Assembly: GCA_024449915.1 (NCBI GenBank) | Contig: JAMZAV010000627.1 | Coordinates: 248,001 to 312,000, forward strand | Direction: 5' to 3' | Source of the DNA: Sweltsa coloradensis | Lineage: Eukaryota; Arthropoda; Insecta; Plecoptera; Chloroperlidae | Length of the DNA stretch: 64,000 nucleotides | In this document: positions 55,791 through 64,000 of the stretch, piece by piece | Position numbering within the stretch: position 1 is the stretch's first letter | How the letters are laid out: each line of letters opens with the position of its first letter | Made by a program: the position numbers and the translations under genes | The notes under the pieces: generated by a model | Seen by the model: only the letters and a program-made list of their open reading frames with translations | Told to the model about the DNA's origin: nothing | The model's database searches: none

Positions 55791-57541
55791 TATTTACCAT
55801 TTTGCACGCATACACTCTTTTTCCTTGCCATATGCAGGTTTACTCTCCAGAGTGTTTTGTGGTGAGGTTTAGATTCTTGTAAATATTTGCTTAGAAATAT
55901 CCAAACTAATGATAAGATATTTAGGTTGTTGTGAAAGAACGGAAGAAAATGTCCTAGAGTGGTGTGTAGATTAAAAGGCATCCATCTTTCGCCTTATTAC
56001 CGAGGAAAGCCTTGTTAAACATTTAATGCCTTAATATATACAGTAAATAATAATCTAATAATTCCGTTAAAACTCTGATGTGGAAATTATTTGTCACTAA
56101 AGTAGTTGAAGTATCTGAACAAGTATTGTCAGGTTATCCACAGTGCGTAATAGGGGCGATCGCCAAACACAAATTTAGGTCCACTCACAGGGTTGTCGAA
56201 GGATAATTTTGTGACTGAACAACTTACAATTTTTATAAATTATCGACGAAATCAACGCTAAAAAACCTTTTATCCCCCCCCCCCCAGACTCTTCACATAC
56301 CATTCCCAAAACATTGTTTTCTGGGCAGTTCTTTAAAAAATCGGCCCCCCCCCAAAAAAACAGGAGGGCTAGTTTACGCACTGGTCGCCCACATATAACT
56401 TATACCACGTCGTGTAAAAAATAATTTACCGGTCACCTTGTGCTTGGTAAACATAGCAGATACAAACAAAGCGTGACCTATTGTAATCCCTATCCTGTAC
56501 TTTATCCCCGAATAGGCACGTGATGGTGTTTGAGACGACTAGGTAAAGTTGTCGCCGAGAACGGAATTACACTCAATTGACTTGTTTTGTAATTGAACGG
56601 AAGATTAAAACGGGTCCTCGTGCAGACATGGGACTCTTGAAGGAAAGCGAGACCTCGCATCGGGGGGGGGGAGGAGGAGGGGGATCTTGTTCTTCATACA
56701 TGATTGTTATTTCCTAGATTATAGCTAGATACCGTGTAGTGTGTTGTGTCCGAATACACCAGAGGCGGAACCAGGGAGGGGGCGGTAGGTAGGGGCGATA
56801 GCCCCCCTTTTGATTACTAAATGGTTGCATTTTATTCTATAATGGTTATAACAATCATGCAATGTGATGATAACATATCAAGTTGAATGGTAAATGTCTT
56901 ACAAACTTATTGAAACAGTTATTTAAACACGTTTTTGAGAAAGCTTCCTCTAAGACAATGAGTGGTAGTCGCACTCCCCCAGCCCCCCCCCCCCCTCCGG
57001 CGTGCGTTGAGCCAAGACTCTCCCCTACCCGAGGTCCTGGATGTACAGGTAACACGTTCCATGAGTCTAGAATTGTTTGCGCCTCGCAAGTACAAGTTAG
57101 CAAGATTAATACTCGTGGGTAGTCACTAAGAATAACAAGACGCATAGGTTGCTGGAAATGAGAGATGAAGATCCCGGAAAGAGGGCTCGAATATACTTAG
57201 TTTTGTGATATAACTGTAGTTTTTTTATTTTTAAAAACGGGAGATCACAATGAAAAAAAATAAGTGTTTCCAAATGATGCTGCGTCTAGTGTCCGCTAGA
57301 GCAGTGAGCGCCACCAGCTGATCTCGCCCGTGCAACAAGGCTGAATAATACACACAAGGTGACGTCACCTTACACCCCAAGTCGTGTTCGCTCGTCGGCA
57401 CCGGAGTAAATTATTCCCACTATTTCGATCGCGAATACGTGTTACTATATTTAGAACGAAGGAGTTCCCTCAGGTTATCTCGGGTTGTGGCTCCTTCGAA
57501 CTCTCAGTCACAAACTGAAACACATCAGTGACCCTGCATTG
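55791..57541. other. Intergenic DNA with C/G tracts, no gene seen
   Basis: C runs at about 56275-56285 and 56986-56996 and a G run at about 56661-56670. GAGGCGGAACCAGGG near 56763 resembles the end of a common MITE type, but I could not find a matching opposite end. No gene recognised. Confidence 0.4.
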
Positions 57542-57549
57542 GTGACCAG

Positions 57550-57711
57550 CAGAGATGGGCAGTATTTCAAATACATATGTATTTTGTATTTTGTATTTCA
57601 AATACTGTGTTGAAAAGTATTTGTATCTTGTATTTAAAAATTTACTGAGTTTTGAAGTATTTTGTATTTTGTATGTCAAATACATTTTTTTGAGTATTTT
57701 GCCCATCTCTG
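57550..57711. mobile_element. hAT-type MITE, array copy 1
   Basis: Inverted ends CAGAGATGGGCAGTATTT and AGTATTTTGCCCATCTCTG, flanked by GTGACCAG on both sides (57542-57549 and 57712-57719). The interior is a string of GTATTT/AAATAC palindromic pieces that could fold into a hairpin. The end sequence and 8-bp duplication fit hAT. Confidence 0.92.
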
Positions 57712-57770
57712 GTGACCAGAACACACAGTCACACAGTGAAACACATCAGTAACCCAGCATCGGTGACCAG

Positions 57771-57931
57771 CAGAGATGGGCAGTATTTCAAATACATATG
57801 TATTTTGTATTTTGTATTTCAAATACTGTGTTGAAAAGTATTTTGTATCTTGTATTTGGGAAAATACTGATTTTGAAGTATTTTGTATTTTGTATTCAAA
57901 TACATTTTTTTTAGTATTTTGCCCATCTCTG
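57771..57931. mobile_element. hAT-type MITE, array copy 2
   Basis: Same ends and same GTGACCAG flanks (57763-57770 and 57932-57939), 221 bp after copy 1. The shared flanks show it arose by tandem duplication, not by a second insertion. Confidence 0.92.
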
Positions 57932-57990
57932 GTGACCAGAACGCACAGTCACACAATGAAACACATCAGTAACCCAGCATCGGTGACCAG

Positions 57991-58167
57991 CAGAGATGGG
58001 CAGTATTTCAAATACATGATTTGAATACATTTGGTATTTTGTAATTTAAAATACTGTGTTTTGAAAAGTATTTGTATCTTGTATTTGAAAATTTACTGAG
58101 TTTTTGAAGTATTTTGTATTTTTGGTATGTCAAATACATTTTTTTTGAGTATTTTGCCCCATCTCTG
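57991..58167. mobile_element. hAT-type MITE, array copy 3
   Basis: Same ends and flanks (57983-57990 and 58168-58175). Slightly longer because of extra bases in homopolymers and an altered 5' interior. Confidence 0.9.
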
Positions 58168-58386
58168 GTGACCAGAACGCACAGTCACACAATGAAACAC
58201 ATCAGTAACCCAGCATCGGTGACCAGAAACACATAATCTCGTGCAATGATTTATGCCGGTCTTCCGCTAACAGTCTGTGTTTACTTCCGACGAATATTAC
58301 TTTTTTTATTAGATCATAAAAGTCTAACTAAGCCTAGCTACCATAAACCTTGCGATGTTTAATATCAATAGAGTCGTGTTTAGAGT

Positions 58387-58735
58387 GAAAAGGACATTTG
58401 GCTTTCGCTAATAACTGTTCTTTCGGCCTTCGAATGGAACAGCTATGTATGCAAAGCTGTCAAGCCAGGGTACATGGCCAGCCCTAAAGTCGTATTATTT
58501 TAATTGTTAATCAGACTGAAATATTCCATGAATTTACTCAAATATAGACTTTTTAACAATATACAAACAGTAGATAAACTTAAAAAAACGGTTTTGTGAT
58601 TAGAAAAGAATGAATATAGAGCCCTTTATTTCCGTTTCCGGTGAAAAGTGTGGTAACTTTAAACTATACGTGATAAGTCAGGCAGCCAAGCGAACAGGAT
58701 TTGCCTCATTGACTCCCAGGCTTGCGATCCGCGGC
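58387..58735 (+). repeat. Dispersed repeat family R2, copy 3 (diverged)
   Basis: Matches R2 copies 1 and 2 in order: GGACATTTGGC-TTCGCTAATA, TATGCAAAGCTGTCAA, TACATGGCCAGCCCTAA, TAGAGCCCTTTATTTCC, AGTCAGGCAGCCAAGCGAAC. The divergence is clearly higher. Confidence 0.72.
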
Positions 58736-58871
58736 CGTCGTTGATAACTCCAGACCCTGGAGACGAATCAACTATTTACAAAACAATCTCCGCTCTCGGC
58801 GCGAAACCGCCCAGAACTATGCAGAACAATCAGGTAGTTTGACATTATTCCATTAGGAAGGCGATACGCTC

Positions 58872-58930
58872 TGCAGCAGCCAATAGTACACTCGGGGGCG
58901 GATACAGTGCCCTCGTCTTTCTATATATAG
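58872..58930 (+). promoter_or_regulatory. Promoter-like cluster: CCAAT, GC box, TATA
   Basis: CAGCCAATAG (about 58876), GGGGGCGG (about 58894) and CTATATATAG (58921-58930) are in the order and spacing of a classical Pol II promoter. The expected start, about 30 bp after TATA, falls at the ATG of the small open frame at 58952. Confidence 0.4.
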
Positions 58931-58951
58931 GACACTCACAGCATCAACAAT

Positions 58952-59149
58952 ATGGAGTCCGATACACGGGGGAGATTTTTAAGCAAGTTCTTCTCGGAGA
59001 ATTATTTTCAGAAATACTTATTTACGTGGTTCAATGGAACGCATTACTTACGAGGACAAGGTTCAATTTTCACGTATATTCACAGAATAGAACACCATGT
59101 TTTCGGTTGGACGATTGAATACGTTTTTAAAGACGATGAAAAATACTGA
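58952..59149 (+). CDS. Hypothetical small protein, 65 residues
   Basis: A complete frame from ATG to TGA, rich in aromatic residues (many Phe, Tyr, Trp) with a charged end KDDEKY. No family recognised, no signal peptide and no membrane segment. The only support is the well-placed CCAAT/GC/TATA cluster just upstream. Against it, the leader would be almost absent, no AATAAA is close downstream, and the size is within chance. It may be a first exon or not a gene. Confidence 0.3.
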   Translation: MESDTRGRFLSKFFSENYFQKYLFTWFNGTHYLRGQGSIFTYIHRIEHHVFGWTIEYVFKDDEKY

Positions 59150-59489
59150 TTTGATTACAACATTGACGAAGAGTAAACGTGTAGACTAGTTTGTGCAAGT
59201 ACAACAAACTACAGACAAAACATGAGATAAAAAACATTTTCAGGTTTTAAGTGGTTCCAATTGACATGAACAAGCGTACGCGAATATCCAAAATAGTGAG
59301 TGTAGCTGATCGTTCCGTTCAAAGCTTGTTACTACTGTCCAGATGAATTATCCTCGCCTACCTGACTTACAGGGTCACCGAAAAACTTCTTGGTACCATC
59401 ATCGAGGAAAATCGTCATACTGGATGAAGTCGTGAGTGGGTCCCTGCCGTCGTGACGCCCCCGTGGACGTCAAAGTGCAGGTGTGCTAA
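59150..59489. other. Intergenic DNA, no gene seen
   Basis: A phrase ATCCTCGCCTACCTGA at about 59349 is an isolated relative of the 44-bp minisatellite at 60669. Nothing else recognised. Confidence 0.45.
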
Positions 59490-60105
59490 GTGGGTTAGCG
59501 GTGATGTAGAAGGAGGGGCGTCGCGACGTCGGGAGATACGTCAAAATGTGCTCAATGAAATGACGATTCCAACGAGCCTACTCTACCGCAGATTCGGTCG
59601 AGAGAAAAAAGGACGGCCGTCGGGGGCGTCCGATGTAGGCCACTATGTCTCGTTCGAACCTCCGTATAATAACAATTGGTAACATAGGGCGGTCAATCCT
59701 TCCGGGATGATTTCAGCAGGTACCGCGAGGAGGCCGCGGTCCAGTGCGAATATTTATTATTTGTTTGAAATTAATCACGCTTCCACGAGCCGGTCCGGTT
59801 GTAACTAGACGGGAACATATTCAATGTATCGGGTTTGTACTTGGAAGTGTTACTGTTTTTAAAAAAAAAGGTCGAAAACGGCACAGCCTTCTAATGGCGG
59901 CCGGTAATATCCACTAAAGGCAACGATTGCAATTTCTTCTCCCACCTCTCCTCCCCTCTTACACCTCCACACCCCTTACTAACGTCCTGACTTGGCCCTC
60001 GACTGTCCCGATGAATGTGGTCAAGTCCCCGCCCGCCCGGGGGACCTCGCCGTACTTTCTGGAGGCTAATCTACCACATGAGGGCCGAAGCAGAAGGGAC
60101 GCGAG
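59490..60105 (+). repeat. Dispersed repeat family R3, copy 3
   Basis: Full-length relative of 23846-24450. Starts at GTTAGCGGTGATGTAGAAGG, continues GGGCGTCCGATGTAGGCCAC, GGTACCGCGAGGAGG, CACGCTTCCACGAGCC, and ends around CGCCCGGGGGACCTCGCCGT. It lacks the GATGCCAGGCGAGACC block seen in copies 1 and 2. Confidence 0.72.
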
Positions 60106-60668
60106 ATAGACTCCCTTCCCCTTCATCTTTCTTTCATCCGAACACCTGACCCCACACCCAACCTTCCCCACTCATAAGGCCTACTGTTATTTTCGCGTGT
60201 ATTTCGTCGATGGGCACGAATTTTAAAAATTTTCAACGTCGTTTGTAGTCGTATATTGTAGGTCTTATAGTGCGACACTTCAAACCTAGGCGACCCCGCG
60301 AGCTAGTGTGACCCGTCCGGCAACAAATCTAAACCCCTCTCTCACTCTACTAGGCGCGATATACAGCATATTTTAGAATCCACCCACAGTGATTGAGTGA
60401 GCGAGTGTTCAATATTTTTAATTGTTGATTTAACAAACATGTCATTGCGAGGGGAAAGATTAATTAAGAAGCCGGTGTCCTCATCACTAATTATTCGCTG
60501 ATAAACAGCTTCTTATCCAGAGATGGCCACAGTGTCGCTTCACATTCCGTGACCTTACGAGAGGACCCACAATAGTGAGCGTAGCTGATTGTTTTGTCTT
60601 ACGCTTATCCTTACGTTCGTTGTGATGGAGGTGCCGAGGACGTGAATATTCCGACTTTCTGATGGGTG
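60106..60668. other. Intergenic DNA, no gene seen
   Basis: No gene or repeat recognised. Confidence 0.45.
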
Positions 60669-60845
60669 ATCCTCGCCTACCTGAACCCCAGGGACCAGAA
60701 ACATAATGTGTCATCCTCGCCTACCTGAACCCCAGGGACCAGAAACATAATGTGTCATCCTCGCCTACCTGAACCCCAGGGACCAGAAACATAATGTGTC
60801 ATCCTCGCCTACCTGAACCCAGGGACCAGAAACATTCTGTGTCAT
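60669..60845. repeat. 44-bp minisatellite, ~4 copies
   Basis: Units ATCCTCGCCTACCTGAACCC, CAGGGACCAGAAACATAATG, TGTC. The first three are essentially identical, and the fourth has one lost C and CATTCTG. Confidence 0.95.
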
Positions 60846-61785
60846 CCTCGACGAAGGAAAGTAGGGACAAAACGCACGGCAATCGTACGTCATGTTCGGT
60901 TTTCATCGTGAGACGCGACGTGACGGATGGACGGACAGAAAAGTGATACTTAGGGGAACTTCGATCACTAATAAATAGTAAATAACTATTGTCGAGTTTG
61001 TGACTAATGACCAAATTAAATTTGCATACTGCTGTTCGTTTTCCGCTTCCGTCGGTGTATTAATCTGACACGCGTATATCCTTCACCGTGTTGGTGTAGC
61101 TCAGCCCCGTATCGTGCGTGGGGGTAGAAGAGACAATACCGGCAGACGGGACCAGGAGCAGGTGGAACACACAGCCAATCTCAGCCGGGGAGAACAAAGA
61201 CAGGGAGATAAATGAAATTCAACGCGCAGAAACTAGATCCTGAAATGATATGTGTCGTCTCGTCGCGCGTTACGCGAAGGCAGGACACTCTTTTGATTTA
61301 TTCGTGGTGTTTTTAATAATAAACAAAATATCTCGTGGGACACCTGCTACAGTAACAGTAACAGTACGGGCGTAAATAATAGTAAATACAGACCTTTACT
61401 TCCAAGTTCCACTTTATGTATTTATATTTTATTTATCCCAATCAGTTATGTACAAACTGATTTGCAAAGGATGACAAAATGACAATTAGGATTACATAAA
61501 AAACGAATTTGACAATTATAAAAATAATTATAGATATCACCCACCCATTATTGATTAACTCACTACAAATAAGGTGTTAGTTTTTTAAAAGGAAAGGTTT
61601 ACGAATCCAATTAATATCTAAAATGTAATTATTATTATCATTATGTTTTCGGTTGTAGTTTGGCTCACCACATGGCTGACATAGATCAGTGGGTTGGTAA
61701 CTGGGTATTATTCTGCAGGTTTACGCTATGTGTATTGTATTATACATCCAAATACTCTTATACTGAAGAAACCTTGAGTCGAGAT
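60846..61785. other. AT-rich intergenic DNA, no gene seen
   Basis: No gene recognised. A short (ACAGTA)-type repeat is at about 61349-61366. Confidence 0.45.
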
Positions 61786-61862
61786 TGGGGGTGGAGGACA
61801 TCGAACCGACGACCTCACGGTTCCGAGTCTTGCAAGTTCCATCTGATCTATACCCCTGCCAC
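61786..61862 (-). mobile_element. tRNA-like SINE remnant (minus strand)
   Basis: The minus strand has TATAGATCAGATGGAACTTG (A-box-like) and GGTCGTCGGTTCGATGTCC (B-box-like) at tRNA spacing, then CTCCACCCCC. It is the same general layout as 46656-46715. No intact cloverleaf. Confidence 0.5.
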
Positions 61863-62886
61863 TGACCAGTGTTGTTCGTTTGTATTTCATGTACAATACT
61901 TCCAAGTTCCAACAAGTCTCTGCTAAAGCAGGACACATCTGCATGGGTTGCTGTGACGCGTCCTATACTATAATGAAAATAAAACTCGAGGCGACGCTTC
62001 TGCGTCTCGTCTTCAGAACGCTGACAAGTTTATTACGCTCATCAATCTCTGCTGCTGAATCTCCCACAGATCGCAACACAACACTTGACACATAAATCAC
62101 GCCAGGCAGCAGTGTTTTGTATCATCTTCATCTAATAGACGAAACAGTGAAAACAAAATACTAGTTAGTTTTTTTCCGTCTTCTCCCTGCTGAGATATCA
62201 CGTTTCTTAGGGGCAAGTTGATTTATTCATTTCATATCGCGATTTAACCAATATAACAATTAGTGTTATTAACTTGTAATATTTTTAAACACCCTACAAA
62301 TGTGAGGCTTAACCCTGCATAATGAATTGGTCTGTGTAATATATTTTAAGTATACTTCCAACTTCTGTTCCACAGTATCTGTAATATTGCAATTTTCCGT
62401 TGATTTGCTTGATGTAAAATTCTAAATAACTTCAACCAACCCTCCTCAAATAGCTCCTCACTCCAACTTGTTCTCAAATATCATCATTCGGTCCCGTCTG
62501 GTCGTACCTACGATTAACTAGGAGACGTCACATCTCGACAACCTCCACTCAACATCAACATCTCATCGGGCTAACTGTGCAACGACGAAGACAGTCTTGA
62601 CTTTAGTATGTGACGTCAGAAGGAAACCATGAAAGACGCTCGAAGTCAAAGAAGATGAACGGAATTAAGTGGCAGAGTTCTTGCCACGGACAAAGAGGTC
62701 GTTTTTAAAGAAGATCTTTGCCCTTTGTGTCTGTAAGGAAGGGTTGTTTAATTTTCCGGGACAATTTAGAAGACTCGTCGTTTAAAGAAGATTTAATGAT
62801 GAAATTTGAGTTTTATGTCAGTATTAACTCTTTATGATGCGTTTAGTAAGATTTTCTTGAATAGATAAAACATGGCTGCCTGGAGT
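61863..62886. other. Intergenic DNA, no gene seen
   Basis: No gene or repeat recognised. Confidence 0.45.
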
Positions 62887-62980
62887 ACATTCCATTCGCA
62901 ATCAGACTGTAGGTGTGCTTCTGTAAATAAACGACATTCCATTCGCCATCAGACAGTCTGTGGTGCTTTGGAGTGAAATG
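62887..62980. repeat. Two-copy imperfect tandem duplication, ~47 bp
   Basis: ACATTCCATTCGCAATCAGA occurs twice (the second with CCATCAGACAG), each followed by a GTGCTT element. Confidence 0.75.
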
Positions 62981-63057
62981 GAATCACGTAAAACACTTTA
63001 ATCTGTATTTTTGTGCTTTCTTAGTCGTCACAACTTACAATCATAATTATATCTAAA

Positions 63058-63839
63058 CTAGGAAACGCTAAAGTCCCGCCGCGTTGAAGGAATGAGCTTT
63101 TTATAGTTTTTAGTTTGGGCGTTGGCTTATCTTTACTTTTGCAAGTGCTTTGTTTTGGTTGCCTACGCATTGAAGTGATTGTTGTCAAGTTTCTATTGTT
63201 TCCTTGTCACTTGGTAATTATTTACCTTAAAAAACTTATATTAAGCAGCTTTATTTCTATGGATTCTGGCTACCTTTTTCACTTTTTTCTTTCAAAGGTA
63301 CTACATCACCATAACCTTAATGTCCATGTAATATATATGAACGTTGTTAGCCCCGACCCGTTTTGGTCAGATTGGCCCAAATGGCACGAAATATCGCACA
63401 AAAAATCAAAAACTATATTAAAAGCTTTATTTTCCATAGATTTTGGCTAACCTTTTCAACTTTTTTTTTTAAAAAGCAATACATCACCATTACCTTAATG
63501 TCCCTACGTGAAATATGAAACGTTTGTAGCCCACTTGTTTGGTCGAATCGGCCCAAATGACACGAAAAATATCGCATTATAATCGAAAAACGTAAAAGAC
63601 GATATTCATGAAATCATTTCTTCGATTGTATCCAAAACGTAGCAATCTAAGTTCAGAAGATTTCGAAGGTCCTGTCAATTTTCATCAAGATCGCATATGC
63701 CGTTTTGCGCCCGGTAGAGAGCGAACAAACAGACAAAATACAAAAAAACAAACAAAAAAAAAACACCCGTGCTAACTTTTTTGGGGGGTCGTGAATTGAA
63801 GTCTTCGCTTCACTCGCTGCGATCGCGACGCTCATCCAA
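63058..63839 (-). mobile_element. Helitron/Helentron-like element H, copy 4 (inverted)
   Basis: Reverse orientation of the 29.1-31.1 kb copies. It begins here with CTAGGAAACGC (the 3' end) and ends with CGCTCATCCAA (the 5' end). The AACGC/GCGTT stem is kept around the AAAGTCCCGCC loop. The 5' part is more diverged (extra GCAGCGAGTG-type sequence), and the interior has the duplicated block like copy 1. An open frame of 111 codons inside it is not a gene. Confidence 0.72.
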
Positions 63840-64000
63840 TCAAATACGAATACAAGACTAAAACAACAAAACGTCCAATCAACAACGCGAAAAGAATGAA
63901 TATAAGACCACGCCATGATGCGATTGTTTATTATTTATTGATATTAACCTGCCCACAGGGCAGGAAGGCCAATGTAAGGTATGTTTGGCCCTTTTAAGCC
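63840..64000. other. Window end, no gene seen
   Basis: AT-rich sequence with nothing recognised. Confidence 0.4.

Larger units (their letters stand above)
57542..58229. repeat. Tandem array of three hAT MITE-containing units plus an empty unit
   Basis: A 220-bp unit (MITE plus about 58 bp of host sequence with CACAGTCACACA, TGAAACACATCAGTAACCC and AGCATCGGTGACCAG) repeats three times. A last unit has the host sequence through GTGACCAG but no MITE, followed by AAACACATAATC. Confidence 0.9.

Noticed and set aside
56758..57010. MITE beginning AGAGGCGGAACCAGGG
   Set aside because: I found no matching inverted end and no target duplication.
63115..63450. 111-codon open frame with a hydrophobic start, a possible membrane protein
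   Set aside because: It is inside the inverted H element. The corresponding sequence in the other copies is not open in this frame.

Overview
This is a gene-poor, repeat-dense stretch of eukaryotic nuclear DNA, most likely from an invertebrate animal and probably a marine one. The evidence is the mix of tRNA-derived SINEs, a Penelope-like retroelement, hAT-type MITEs, Helitron-like non-autonomous elements, many minisatellites and dinucleotide runs, and the lack of long open reading frames. The overabundant palindrome AGGCCTA and the kinds of repeats made me think of molluscs or other lophotrochozoans, but nothing here proves a phylum. No rRNA, operon or CRISPR structure is present.

Layout. 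1-11.5 kb: AT-rich intergenic DNA with a hairpin, GA microsatellites, tRNA-derived SINE pieces, the first copy of a dispersed 350-bp repeat (called R2 here), a 58-bp minisatellite and a 34-bp minisatellite. 11.5-19.0 kb: one large satellite array (about 157-bp unit, roughly 47-48 copies). 19.9-20.75 kb: a 42-bp satellite that passes into a higher-order repeat. 21.58-22.36 kb: the best protein-coding signal, a cysteine-rich terminal exon with a stop codon and polyadenylation signal, preceded by three tandem partial copies of the same exon. 22.8-28.3 kb: a homopolymer G/C tract pair, a 600-bp dispersed repeat (R3), two SINEs, a hAT-type MITE with a perfect 8-bp target duplication, and a second R2 copy. 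29.1-31.1 kb: three head-to-tail copies of a Helitron/Helentron-like element; a fourth, inverted copy closes the window at 63.1-63.8 kb. 31-50 kb: SINE remnants, short tandem duplications, a MITE with 40-bp inverted ends next to its own empty site, a candidate TIR element at 40.3-41.3 kb, and scattered copies of a conserved 18-23-bp motif. 50.3-55.0 kb: a truncated Penelope-like element on the minus strand, bounded by perfect 75-bp inverted repeats and an 11-bp target duplication, split by a nested 3.6-kb DNA transposon. 55-63 kb: more tandem repeats, a triplicated hAT MITE array, third R2 and second full-length R3 copies, and one small ORF behind a promoter-like sequence.

There is no genic pathway to reconstruct. 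The window's story is insertion history (nested elements, target duplications, empty sites) and tandem duplication, including duplication of a coding exon. Interior copies in the arrays at 11.5-22 kb differ mostly by single-base drop-outs and homopolymer length while edge copies are clean. This looks like incomplete consensus polishing, so reading frames there should not be trusted.
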